NCBI RefSeq assembly: GCF_042186555.1
Contig: NC_133336.1
Span: 35,713,838-35,777,837 of the forward strand
Reading direction: 5' to 3'
Length of the DNA stretch: 64,000 bases
From: Aquarana catesbeiana
Taxonomy: Eukaryota; Chordata; Amphibia; Anura; Ranidae
The notes beneath the pieces are model-generated. The model did no database searches, was not told the DNA's origin, and saw nothing but the letters and a program-made list of their open reading frames with translations. Shown here piece by piece: positions 1-11,116 of the stretch (positions are counted from its first letter, which is position 1; the number at the start of each line of letters is the position of its first letter). The translations under genes and the position numbers were made by a program.

Positions 1-1036
1 TGAGCAATATATCATTTAGTGACAACTTTGTGAAAAAAAAAAAAAAAAAAAAAAAAATTGTCACTTTCCCGCAACTTGTGTCCAAATATAAAATATTCCA
101 TGGACTTAACATGCCTCTCAGCAAATAGCTTGGGGTGTCTACTTTCCAAAATGGGGTCATTTGGGGGGGGTTTGTGCCATCCTGGCATTTTATGGCCTTC
201 AAAACTGTGATAGGTAGTGAGGAGTAAAATCAAAAATGTATGCCCTTTGAAATCCTGAAGGCGGTGCTTGGTTTTCGGGACCCCGTACGCGGCTGGGCTC
301 CCAAAAAGTCCCACACATTTGGTATCCCCGTACTCAGGAGAAGCAGCTGAATGTATTTTGGGGTGCAATTCCACATATGCCCATGGCCTGTGTGAGCAAT
401 ATATCATTTAGTGACAACTTTTTGTAATTTTTTGTTTTTTTTTTTTGTCATTATTCAATCACTTGGGACAAAAAAAAAAAATATTCAATGGGTTCAACAT
501 GCCTCTCAGCAATTTCCTTGGGGTGTCTACTTTCCAAAATGGGGTCATTTGGGGGGGTTTTGTACTGCCCTGCCATTTTAGCACCTCATGAAATGACATA
601 GACAGTCATAAACTAAAAGCTGTGTAAATTCCAGAAAATGTACCCTAGTTTGTAGGCGCTATAACTTTTGCGCAAACCAATAAATATACGCTTATTGACA
701 TTTTTTTTACCAAAGACATGTGGCCGAATACATTTTGGCCTAAATGTATGACTAAAATTGATTTTAATGGATTTTTTTTATAACAAAAAGTAGAAAATAT
801 CATTTTTTTTCAAAATTTTCGGTCTTTTTCCGTTTATAGCGCAAAAAATAAAAGCGGCAGAGGTGATCAAATACCATCAAAATAAAGCTCTATTTGTGGG
901 AAGAAAAGGACGCAAATTTCGTTTGGGTACAGCATTGCATGACCGCGCAATTAGCAGTTAAAGCGACGCAGTGCCAAATTGTAAAAAGTGCTCTGGTCAG
1001 GAAGGGGGTAAATCCTTCCGGGGCTGAAGTGGTTAA
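1..1036 (+). repeat. TTAACCACTT-family interspersed repeat, 3' part, with internal duplication
   Basis: This copy ends at about 1036 in gaagtggttaa, the shared terminus of several repeats in this window. The stretch from about 645 (cgctataacttttgcgcaaacc) through the poly-T/poly-A blocks to the end matches copies near 9040, 28255 and 53880. The first 580 bases hold two tandem copies of a roughly 392-bp unit: the sequence starting gagcaatatatcatttag at 2 restarts near 394. The 131-codon minus-strand open frame here is a by-product of low complexity. No coding function is seen. Confidence 0.6.
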
Positions 1037-1262
1037 CAAAAGTGCAGTTACTCTTTAGGTGAATTCTTTATATATATTTTTATGACATGTGCATTAGTGG
1101 GCAAATATGGCCTACTTATCCTTCCTACGTAGAGGCTTGCTTACAAAAAACTGTTTCATGCCCTCCCCCCTACACACACTATCTGTGCTGTATTCTAAAA
1201 AAACAAAAAACAATCCTTTTGCACACAAAAAGAAAAATGATTGTGTCCTACAACCTCTAGTA

Positions 1263-1731
1263 CAGGGGTTTCCAAACTTTCTAAACAAGGGGCCAATTTA
1301 CTGTCCTGCAGACTTTAGGAGGGCCAGACTGTGGCCATCGGGAGTGGGAAATCTCCCAGCATCAGTTGAAGTTAACAATGCCCCATCGTTGGTGTCATTG
1401 TACCCCATTGTTGTTTTTATTGATAAGAGTAATGCCCCATCTTTAATGTTATTGGTAGGGATAGTGCCCCATCATTGGAGGAATTGTGTCTCATTGTCGG
1501 TGTCATTGGAGGAAATGTGCTCCATCACTGGTATCATTGGGATAAATAGTGTCCCATCATTGGTGTCATTGGTAAAAAATGTTCCCCATCATTGATGTCA
1601 TTGGGAGGAACTGTGCCCCATTGTTTGGTTTCAGTGAGAGGAATTGTGCCCCTTTGTTGGTGTCAGTGAATGAAACGGTGCCCCAAGGGCCAGATAAAAG
1701 CAAGAAAAGGGCCGCAGTTTGGAGACCACTG
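1263..1731. mobile_element. Non-autonomous hAT-type element with 8-bp target duplication
   Basis: The element begins CAGGGGTTTCCAAACT and ends with the inverted form AGTTTGGAGACCACTG. The flanking 8-mers are ctctagta (1255-1262) and ctctagtg (1732-1739), which differ by one transition; 8-bp target duplications are the hAT hallmark. The interior is a degenerate minisatellite built on ccatcattggtgtcattgg. There is no transposase. A shorter relative lies at 3771-4064 in the same orientation. Confidence 0.75.
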
Positions 1732-1739
1732 CTCTAGTG

Positions 1740-2207
1740 ACACCAAAAGCCGAGCTAAAATTTACGTTCAACCCATCAAAGCTGTACTACATATGGGAGC
1801 TCTATGAGTTCTTTCCACTAATGTCATGAGGATTAAAGAATCCCAAATCTCTGTATCCAAAACTCTTTATTTGGATTCCCCTTTCAGCATTTATACAGAA
1901 AGACAAGGGCACTGATGTTCCAAAATGATGGAAGTTTAACTGGCCCACATAGTATTGTTTACTTACCAATTTCATAAACCGAACCTCTTTTCTGTTTATT
2001 TAACTTATGAAAAGTGTTGTTTTTCAGTTCATTGAACATATACATACAGATACATGATTGCTGCGCTTCTCTTTGCTAATGCACAAAGGTACAATACCTT
2101 ACATACATTAAAGTCAAGCAGACATATTGGCAACAAATAATGAAATGTCAAGTAGTTTGCAGTAGGCAGATGATGCAAATCAAACCTCATAGATTTAATG
2201 GGTTTTG

Positions 2208-2265
<58 letters not shown>

Positions 2266-2572
2266 GAATTGATGCAGTCCCAGAATGTACTTACTATGTT
2301 GAATAACCACCATTGTTCGAGTAGCCTTGGAGATGTACTAATGGAGCATGGGTTATGGTACCTTTAGGCTCATTGTATAGAACACGTCTTTTAAGCACTA
2401 CTTGTATATGAATCCTTTCTTTGTAAAAACATTTATAGTGTCCTTGGTTGACGCAAACACCTGCCCCACCACAGAAAATGAGACCTCTGTCCATACTGAA
2501 GCAAACCAATACCTGCCACTTTCTGTTTTGTGACCAAGCTGACAGTGAGAAGTCACAGGTAGTCAATTGCTT
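1740..2572. other. Unassigned interval with a TA microsatellite
   Basis: No gene is seen. A (TA)n tract of about 54 bp lies at 2209-2262. The rest is AT-rich sequence with short open frames on both strands that lack any recognisable domain. Confidence 0.5.
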
Positions 2573-2760
2573 ATTAAACCACTTGTCTACTAAGGTGCAT
2601 TTTAGAAACGTCCTGATTTTCAAGTGGTTGAAGCAAACTCGCGGCTGCTGCTGCCATGAACTTGGAGTTGTGTTTTTTCAGCCAGTGACGTAAAAGTGAT
2701 CCCGGCAGCTGTAGATCACTTTTACAGTACGGACACGGCACACGCAATTTTGAGTCCTTG
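2573..2760. repeat. Short fragment resembling the TTAACCACTT family with a hairpin
   Basis: It starts with ttaaaccacttgtctactaa and contains a 12-bp stem (gtaaaagtgatc / gatcacttttac) at about 2690-2726. The family assignment rests on the terminus only. Confidence 0.35.
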
Positions 2761-2937
2761 CATGTTTGGTATCTTTTTACTTGATGTAACCCTTATCTTT
2801 ATCTAATCTATTTTACCATTTGTGTCGTCATGTTTTTGGGGTCATGTTCGATATGTGCAAAGAGAGATCACACAAGTATAACCTTTTATTAAAAGTAATG
2901 ACCAATACAGATAAAGAAAATATAACAATAATACTAC

Positions 2938-3560
2938 TACTACGGATTATTATTATTATACAGGATTTATATATCGCCAACAGTTTATGCAGCATTTTAC
3001 AACATGAGGGTAGACAGTACAACTACAACACACTTTAAAAACGGTAGGAATCAGAGAGCCCTTCTTGTTAGAGCTTACTATTTAAGAGGGAGAGTCAAGA
3101 CATACACGAGCTAATAACTGGCGGGATGTGCTAATGGAGAAAATAAATGTACAGTTAGGTGGGGGCCAGATAGGCTTCTCTGAAGAGATGGGTTTTCAGA
3201 GATTGTCGGAAAGTGGACAAAGTAGGAGATAGTCAGACAGATTGGGGTAGAGAGTTCCAGAGTATGGGAGAGGCTCGGGAGAAGTCTCGGAGGCGAGCAT
3301 GGGAGGAAGTGACAAGGGAGCTAGAGAGCAAGAGGTCTTGGGTGGAACGGAGAGAACGATTTGGTTGGTACTTTGAGACCAGGTTAGTGATGTAGCTGGG
3401 GGCCAAGTTATGGATGGCTTTGTAAGTTATGGTTAGTATCTTGAATGTAATTCTTTGGTTGAGTGGCAGCCAGTGGAGGGATTGGCAAAGAGGGGTAGCA
3501 GACGCCAAGCGGTTTGTTAGGTGGATGAGCCTGGCAGCAGCATTCGTAATGGACTGAAAC
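2938..3560 (-). pseudogene. L2/CR1-type LINE, C-terminal ORF2 and 3' tail
   Basis: On the minus strand, 3558-3233 reads without a stop through a peptide containing SLHWLPL, RITFKILT, YKAIHNLAP and LWNSLPQSV. These resemble the conserved C-terminal region of L2/CR1-clade reverse transcriptase ORFs. The 3' side ends in GTTGGCGATATATAAATCC followed by ATA/ATT triplets, the usual tail of such LINEs. The catalytic RT and endonuclease domains are absent, so this is a 5'-truncated remnant. Clade assignment is by recollection of the family; L2 versus another CR1-group LINE is unresolved. Confidence 0.7.
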
Positions 3561-3770
3561 CCTTTTGAAGGTAAGCCAATGAGGGAGAGAGTTGCATTAG
3601 TAGAGACGAGAGATGACCAAGGAGTGGATTAGAAGCTTGTTTGTTAAAGATGCTGTTTCGCCACAGAGTTCCCCCATAAAGGCGTGGCCAGGTAATCAGA
3701 CCAGACGCATACATGTTGCATGATTCAGCTTTGGAGATGAGACTAAATGTTCCAAGTGATAACTATAGTA

Positions 3771-4064
3771 CAGGGGTCTCCAAACATTCTAAACAAAGAG
3801 CTGGTTTATTGTCCTTCAGACTCTAGGAGGGCCGGGCTTTGGCCAGCGGGAGTGGGAATTTTTATGGCATCAGTGGTAGTAAACATCTGGTATTAGGGGG
3901 AGGAATAGTGCCCCGTTAGTGGTGTCAGTGGGAAAAATGGTGCTCCATTGTTGGTGTCAGATGGCAAAATAGTGTCTCGTATCAATGTTGGTGATAGTAC
4001 CCCAAGGAATAAAGGCAAGCAAAGGGCTACATCCGGCCCTCGGGCCACAGTTTGGAGACCACTG
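3771..4064. mobile_element. Non-autonomous hAT-type element, second copy
   Basis: It begins CAGGGGTCTCCAAACATT and ends CAGTTTGGAGACCACTG, as in the element at 1263-1731, and shares its interior. The flanking 8-mers (ctatagta and taagaaaa) do not match, so the target duplication is lost or one flank was rearranged. A rearrangement just to the right (4073-4594) makes the second option likely. Confidence 0.65.
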
Positions 4065-4072
4065 TAAGAAAA

Positions 4073-4594
4073 TGTAAGACAAAGACAATTCCATAGCTCA
4101 ACTCACCAACCAGTCTGCTGACCAACCAAATTAGCCTGTCTAACCGTCTGTTAAAAGCAGGGGTTTAGTTAGCACACATTTGCAGACGCATGTGAAAGCT
4201 GCAAGGCCTCGTCAAGGCACCCTGTATTACTTGCAGTCCTAACACTAAATTTATAAGTGTCTCCACAGTGGAAGCACATGCATTAAATGGATAGGTGTGA
4301 GACAGGTGAGCCTGGAGGCGGCCCAAGCCCCCTTAAAGGGACAGGAGCACACTGGACACCCAGCAAGAGCACAATGGCAGCAAAGGTGTCCAGTGTGTCC
4401 CTGACCCACATTTACGAACAGTAACAAAACACTGGCCACCGCCCACACCCATAACTGGCCTTCACAGTAAGGAGCACATGGAGGGCATATACATGTAAGA
4501 CAAAGACAATTCCATAGCTCAACTCACCAACCAGTCTGCTGACCAACCAAATTAGCCTGTCTAACCGTCTGTTAAAATCAGGGGTTTAGTTAGC
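4073..4594. repeat. Pair of 101-bp near-identical direct repeats flanking 320 bp
   Basis: Bases 4073-4173 and 4494-4594 both begin tgtaagacaaagacaattcc and end ggtttagttagc. By eye they differ at one position (gcag versus tcag). The 13-mer ctgtaagaaaatg lies just before copy 1 (overlapping its start) and just after copy 2. The 320-bp spacer has no recognised coding content. This could be a partial tandem duplication or a very small element with terminal direct repeats; neither is proven. Confidence 0.7.
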
Positions 4595-5280
4595 TGTAAG
4601 AAAATGGTCACCCCACCCCCAGCGGAGCAAAATTACCTTCTAAAGGAAAATTGAACATTCCTGAAGGAGAGGGGGCTGGCTTGTCCATATAGGAAGTTTA
4701 CAATCACATTCCTACCACATGAGTCAGCTAAACATTAGATCGGTATAATGTGTTTGTACTAAAATTCATTTTAGCATATTTTTTCCTATATACAGTATGT
4801 GTTTCAGTGTTTGATAATGGTTATTGAAAGTTATGCAAATATCATAAAACATTGCCACTGCTACTATTTTATTGTACAGGGTCTCTGCTTTCAAGAAAAT
4901 ATATAATTGTTTGTGAAAAAAACAAAAACAAATAACTGCCCCAGTAGTTTATCTTCTTAGCGAGAAAAGTAAAGGACTGACCATTAAACAGGATTTGGGG
5001 GAAATCCGTCAATAGTCAGTCTTTTAACAGTTGGAAGCACTCATTATTCCACTTGGAGTATTTTTACACTCTCTTTATTGTCACATTAATTCCATTCCAC
5101 CATTAGATGCCTCGGGTCTCCTGGGTTGAACACCTAGCGTCATTCAACTAGGAAGCCTGAGGACACCTTGTGAGTGCGTGATATGATATGATGGACCCAC
5201 CAGGGGGAGTTACTACAGTGCACTGGACTCGCATATGAAATGCTCAGCAAACAACGCTGATATGATCCGTCTGCATCACT
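4595..5280. other. Unassigned interval
   Basis: AT-rich sequence with no recognised repeat family, coding domain or RNA gene. The open frames present are short and carry no motifs. Confidence 0.4.
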
Positions 5281-5795
5281 ATCTGCATCGTTAAAGATGA
5301 ATTGGTATATTTTTACATAATTATATTGGTCCAGCTTTAGATACCTCCACTTAAGTGATCTCTGATGGCTCCCGGGGTCCCTACTGAGTTGCTGTCTAGA
5401 TGCATTCTGAATACAGGAGGTCAACCACTTGGCACGGTTGCCATTTAGAGAGTGCTTTGTCCTGTGATTGGATAAGGTGGCATGCTTGACGTTGCTATCC
5501 ATCTCTCCACCTCGTTCAATCACAGGACACTTTGCACTCATTCAGAAAATGCAAAACGTTCTCTGAATGGTGCCCTTGCTGAGGGGCCAACCTTCTGTAT
5601 CCAGAATGCATCAGGCCAGCTACTCAGCAGGGGACATGGAAGCAAGTGGAGATAACTGGAGAAGCAGTGTCTACTTCAGTGATTTCCAGCTTCCAGGGGC
5701 ATTGAGCAGGTATGGTATATACAGTACATACTTATATTGGTCCAAGCTGGACCATTGTAACCATGCAAAAATATACTATACCTGGAACTGATCTT
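5281..5795. repeat. Imperfect inverted repeat about 0.5 kb long
   Basis: Two arms, about 5288-5445 and 5595-5795, are imperfect reverse complements. Examples are ttatattggtccagcttta near 5325 against tatattggtccaagctggacc near 5730, and the shared cagaatgcatc blocks. The open frames at 5140-5541 (minus) and 5567-5791 (plus) are the two arms read in equivalent directions and are not taken as genes. Confidence 0.5.
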
Positions 5796-6530
5796 TAACC
5801 ACTTGCTTACTGGGCACTTTTACCCCCTTCCCGCTCAGGCCAATTTTCAGCTTTCAGCGCTGTCACTCTTTGAATGACAATTGCCTAAATTGACTAAAAA
5901 TTTTGCCGCACTGATAAGCACTAGTAGGTGACACTGATAGGCACTAGTAGGTGACACTGATAGGCACTAGTAGGTGACACTGATAGGCATTAGTCGGTGA
6001 CACTGATAGGCACTAGTAGGTGACACTGATAGGCACTGGTAGATGACACTGATGGGCAGCACTGATTGGCAGCACTGATGGGCACTGATTGGCAGCACTG
6101 ATGGGCAATGATTGGTGGCACTGGTGAGCCCTGGTAGGCGACACTGGTGGGCACTGCTTAGCAGTGCTGATATGCACTGGTGGGCATTGCTTAGCAGAAG
6201 TGGGTCTGGAGTGTGAGGTACCGATGTCCCGTTTACTTCAGACGTAATCGTCTTTTTTTTTTTTTTTTCTGCTCACGCTATCAGCGTGAGGGAAAAAACA
6301 GCTGATTACTGGCTCTATTTACATCACGTGATCAGCTGTCATTGGCTGACAGATGATCATGTGGTAAGGGGCCGGGTTCGGCCCATTACTCTGATCTGTG
6401 ATCAGGCGAATCTCATTGACGGGGCGCGTAGGCAGCTCATGCACGGCATGGACAGCCTCCCCGCAATTTAGGCCTGCACTGTAGCATGGGTGGGAAGACA
6501 TTAAGGATCACCCAGCACTGGACAAGAGGC
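5795..6530 (-). repeat. TTAACCACTT-family repeat with 23-bp minisatellite
   Basis: It begins ttaaccacttgcttactggg, so the family terminus is inverted relative to the copy at 1-1036. Positions 5917-6060 hold about six copies of a unit close to gacactgataggcactagtaggt, grading into gatgggcagcactgattggc-like units. No coding function. Confidence 0.55.
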
Positions 6531-6585
6531 ACAGAGCTTTCTCCATGCCATGTCTTCTAAAAAAAAAGTATAAAAAAAGCATTAG

Positions 6586-7095
6586 TGTTACTAAACCCAC
6601 AGCAGTAAAATCAGTCTGTATATGCAGTAAAGCATTCCTGTTCCATTCCTCATTGTGTAACCTATGGGGTTAATCCTCTGCATTTTGTAAAAAGGCGGTT
6701 TAATCCTGTCTTCATCCTCCCCTTTTTTCAGAGTCCCCAATATATCTCCTGATAGTACAGGGGTTAGGGGACAAGCTGCACATGCTCAGTTTGGTGTGTA
6801 TTGCTAGAGAGTTTTTTTTTTTTTTTCTTGGGAGGGTGCATATGATCAGCACAGGGCCAATCAGCACTGTCCAGACAGAGGGTCATGGGTCCTGGATCCT
6901 GATAGGATAGTCAGTGCAGAATGAAATCTCCTACACTCTTTAACCAGACACGGATAGAAGTCATAAGCCTGCTATATACTGCTGATGAGAAAAGGTATTT
7001 AGCAGTTTATATTTACTAAAATAATTGCATTTCCATGTTCTGTGTACTGTAGGAGACCAGATATAGTGAATGTAGGGTCCTGGGTTTAGTAAAAC
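6586..7095. mobile_element. Miniature inverted-repeat element, ACTAAACCC/GGGTTTAGT ends
   Basis: The left end is gttactaaaccca and the right end (7082-7095) is its inverse, gggtttagtaaaac. The subterminal sequence cagtaaaatcagtctgtatatgcag has an inverted relative near 6970-7015. No open frame of note. Superfamily not assigned. Confidence 0.45.
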
Positions 7096-7246
7096 TTTAA
7101 ATGCATGCTGGGTAGAGGTGGTGGACCTTGGGTAGGGATAGAGGCCAGAAATGGGCTTTACAACAGCAGAGGGAATATCAATTAAACAATTCGTCATCCG
7201 CAAAGTGCGTTGTTTTCCTTAAATGTCTATTGACCAGGATGGAAAT

Positions 7247-7461
7247 TATTAATTATTATTATACAGGTTTATAAAAGCACCAGTGCTTTACAAAATAACT
7301 ATCGTACAGTTACAATAGAGTTTAAGACAATGGGTTAAGGAGGGCACTTTTGGCTGTTTTGTATGGTTTAAGTAGCTGTACCAGTGTGCAATTATGTACA
7401 GATTTTGATTTGTTCTATTTTGGTTTTTGTGCATTTTTGTTCTGTTTGTTAAAAAAAAATT

Positions 7462-7502
<41 letters not shown>

Positions 7503-7560
7503 CCTGGTCATGCAAGCTTACAATCTAAAAGGAAGTGCAAATAATACTAAAGGTAGTAAA
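7247..7560 (-). repeat. LINE-type 3' tail fragment with a long A run
   Basis: The attattattatacaggtttata block resembles the L2/CR1 tail at 2940 in the same orientation. A run of about 30 A lies at 7467-7496. The poly-F and poly-K open frames over it are artefacts of the run. Confidence 0.45.
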
Positions 7561-7636
7561 TGTGTGGAGATGAGTTTTTAAGAAAGTTAAAGTCAGTTGT
7601 CCACCAGAGCTGAGGTAGGCATAAAAAGTCGTTTTC

Positions 7637-7850
7637 AATAAAAGTCTATTAACAAAGCTCCTATGATATATCTGAAATGAAATAAAAAGAGCAAAGACTG
7701 ATATTTTTTAATGAAAGTCTGTTAACAAAGCTCTTATCTTAGATTTGAAATGTAATAGGATGAGCAGAGACTGTTGTTTTTAATGAAAGTCTGTTAGCAA
7801 AGCTCTTATCCTGGATTTGAAATGAAATAAGGAGTGGAGTGGAAGAGCAA
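7637..7850. repeat. Three tandem copies of a ~72-bp unit
   Basis: Units starting near 7637, 7709 and 7781 each contain aaagtctgttaacaaagctc followed by a ttgaaatgaaataagga-like stretch. Copies 2 and 3 are the most alike. Confidence 0.65.
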
Positions 7851-8437
7851 AATTACTATTGAACAGGATGCATTTGTGAGCCTAAGTTCTGGGAAGGTGG
7901 GGTAAAGGAGTGTAGTACCCAAATACAGCATTTACAGTTTTTCTCCTTTTTCCCTTGCCTGACAATTTATGATATTAAGCAAAATTTCCCTCACTCACCT
8001 AGTTCAGGAAACATCCTTACTTTGTCTTGCAGGCATTACATGCTTTAGATTTCTAGTCTTTTAATATTCAATTCCATACATTAATTCCATTTCTAGAAAT
8101 AAAATACAATTTGAAATAAAATATGTATAAATCTGCAGAGAATGTGTAAACTGTTCAATTAATAAAATCATGTATATTGACCAAATGTTGATGTACCTAT
8201 GTAATAATGAAAAAAAAAACCATACATGTGAAGAAGGTTTTAAATGAATAACGTGATATGACTTACACTAGAATTAGCAGTGTAAAGCAAAAGGTGGAAG
8301 GGTGGGGGGGGGGTGATAACTGCCCTGGGGGACATGTACTATCAATGCAAAATATATATAAAAAAAATAAACAATTGTTTTTAAAGGAGCAGTGATTTTA
8401 ATGATGCTTAAGGTGAAACAACAAATGAAAACTTCCT
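7851..8437. other. Unassigned interval
   Basis: AT-rich sequence with no gene or recognised repeat boundary. It has several short A runs and a G run near 8305. Confidence 0.4.
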
Positions 8438-9668
8438 TTAACCATTAAGCCACCGCCCACCATCATATGACGGCGGGACGAGGCTTCTCTTATTCTGGGC
8501 AGACATCATATGACGTGATCGCCCTCCCGAGCCACTAGGGGGCGCGCGCGCGCCCGCTGCGTCGCTCGGGACCCGGTGCGCGTGCCCGGCGGCCGCGATG
8601 TCCGCCGGGCACCCGCGATTGCCGGGTAACAGAGCAGGACCGTGGATCTGTGCATGTAAACACAGATCCACGTCCTGTCAGAGAGGAGAGGAGACCGATG
8701 GCATGTCCCTTGTACATAGGGACACCGATCGGTCACCTCCCCCAGTCAGTCCCCTCCCCCCACAGTTAGAATCACCTCCCTAGGTCATACATTAACCCCT
8801 CAATCGCCCCCTAGTGGTTAACCCCTTCCCTGCCAGTCACATTTACACAGTAATCAATGCAATTTAATAGCACGGATCGCTGTATAAATGTGAATGGTCC
8901 CAAAAATGTGTCAAAAGTGTCCGATATGTCCGCCGCAATATCGCAGTCACAATAAAACTCGCAGATCGCCGTCATTACTAGTAAAAAATAAATAAATAAA
9001 TAAAAATGCTATAAATCTATCCCCTATTTTGTAGACGCTATAACTTTTGCGCAAACCAATCAATATACGCTTATCGCAATTTTTTTTTTACCAAAAATAT
9101 GTAGAAGAATACATTTATAGGTTTATAGCATTTTTTTAATTTATTTTTTTATTCGTAATGGCCGCGATCTGCGATTTTTATCGTGACTGCGACATTATTG
9201 CGGACACATCAGACAATTTTCACACATTTTGGGGGGCATTGGCATTTATAGAGCAATCCGTGCTATAAAAATGCATTGATTACTGTATAAATGTCACTGG
9301 CAGGGAAGGGGTTAACACTAGGGGGTGATCAAGGGGTTAATTGTGTTCCCTAGTGTGTGTTCTGACTGAGGGTGGGAGGAGACTGACTAGGGGAGATGAC
9401 AGATCGCTATTCATACTTTGTATGAATAGACGATCTGTCACTTCTCCCCTCAGAGAACCGGGATCTCTGTGTTTACACACAGAGGTCCCAGTTCTTGCCG
9501 TGTTACGACCGATTGCAGGAGCCCGGCGGTCATCGAGACGGCAGGACACTTGCGTCGGCTCTGCGCCCCTAGTGGCCGCCCAAAGGAGCGACGTACCATA
9601 ATGCCGATCCGCCTGCCCGTGCCATTCTGGCGCAGTAGAACTGCAGCGGCTGGTCGGCAAGCGGTTAA
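8438..9668. repeat. Palindromic TTAACCACTT-family element
   Basis: The element starts ttaaccattaagccaccgcc and ends agcggttaa. The left half from 8819 (ttaaccccttccctgccagt) is the reverse complement of the right half ending near 9315 (cactggcagggaaggggtta). The centre is AT-rich near 9000-9140. Both ends are of the same 5' type, so this is a fold-back arrangement of two family halves. The GC-rich subterminal portions produce spurious short ORFs. Confidence 0.65.
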
Positions 9669-10411
9669 ACCTCACAAAGCAGGGAGAGCATGTAAGGATT
9701 TCTAAGCAAGTAAAAAGCACTTAAAAATGTAACCAGCGCTTTTTAAATATTTTTTTAAAGTTGTGCTATGTTAATAGGAATAATAATGAAAAACGTGCTG
9801 CGCTATCAATATAAAGTGCATAAATTCAAGTAAGAAATTCATATATATCAAAAACTGTAAAAAAGAATGTGTTAAAAAGAAAAGCATTTATAAATTACTC
9901 AGTAAAGTCCATCAGAAAAAAGAAGAGGAGACGTAATGTTGTGCAAAAAGTTAATTTATACTTGTGTATCAACAAAAATCCATATTTCAGTGTGGATAGC
10001 AAAATCTTCACTAAAAGTGCACACCCAACTTGCAAGCCGCTTACCAGCAATTCTGACCCCAAGATGTGGGTCTGGCTGTACTTTATCCCAGTATCCCCAC
10101 GGGATGGATATCAGGAGCCAAGATTCCAGGAGAGGTTACCATACAACTAGGATGTTCAACAGTGGGCTCAATTCTCTCCAGAGGGTGTGTATAGCTTGCC
10201 GCCATTTTTGGATTGATTAATATGTATAATGTTTATGTGAACATTTTGTGAGTGCAGCTGCCACTGAGAAATTATTCCTTTTTATTATTTGGTGACACTT
10301 TTTGTGCAACTTGTTTTTTGGTTTCGTTTTTTTTTTTTTTATGTTAATGGAAACATGTAACAAATCTAATGTAGGTGTTATCCCAATTTGGCTACAAAAG
10401 TGGAAATTTAT
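9669..10411. other. Unassigned interval
   Basis: AT-rich sequence, probably repeat-derived, with a T run near 10327. No coding domain or terminus was recognised. Confidence 0.35.
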
Positions 10412-10886
10412 TTTAAAAGAGAAGTATGAGGTTTACAAAAATCCCAAAAACCTTATACTCAACTAGGTGGATGCAGCATTGATGCGATGGTGAATCTATC
10501 TCCCGCCACCTCTGCGCTGAGAACTGATCACTCATTTCTTCCCTCCACTCTGAGCAGAGAGTGGTGACTGTCAGTCACTGGCTCTCTGCTCTGTCCCTTC
10601 AGTGCTCACTGGAGTTCTGGACTGGTGAGGGAGCGGCTGGCTTAGTCTCCCAGTGGCACAGCGAGGAGGCTGAGACAACAGCCGGTCCAGGAATCTAGGT
10701 GGATCCTGACTTTAAAGTCGGGATCTTTCCCCAGTCTGAACCAGCTGAGTGACGTAAGCTGACAGCGGGCTGTAGCATACTGTTGGCTGAAAACGGGTCA
10801 TGTACACTGTAGTGTTGGACGAACTGCACTCCTGTGATCTATAGAAGTAGATAAAAAAAAAACTTTGGTAATACTTCTCCTTTTAA
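10412..10886. mobile_element. Miniature inverted-repeat element, TTTAAAAGAGAAGTAT ends
   Basis: The left end tttaaaagagaagtat is matched by the inverted right end atacttctccttttaa, about 475 bp apart. There is no transposase frame. Superfamily not assigned. Confidence 0.55.
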
Positions 10887-11116
10887 GCCTCACCCACTCT
10901 TAATACTAAGCATGGACTGGTCATTCTATTGTCAAACGCCAGAATCTCTACTGATTATGGAGGATTTGCCATTAATAATTGAATGACAGTGCAAATAATA
11001 TAGAGATTCTCATTGTCATCACTGCCAGACTCAGTTGGGTACCTATTTTCACATGTTCTGGAAGTGCCCTAGGATTTTCACCTTTTGGTCGGATGTCTTT
11101 GAGCTTATTAACCTAA

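Noticed and set aside
2029..2313. Frames with IYIYIY runs here and at 20054-20311
   Set aside because: Translations of TA microsatellites.
3213..3395. 60-codon charged plus-strand frame
   Set aside because: Antisense of the L2/CR1-type LINE coding remnant.
5917..6060. Regular short repeats suggestive of a CRISPR array
   Set aside because: Units are contiguous without unique spacers, in a vertebrate repeat; it is a minisatellite. The same applies to 52612-52930 and 61770-62030.
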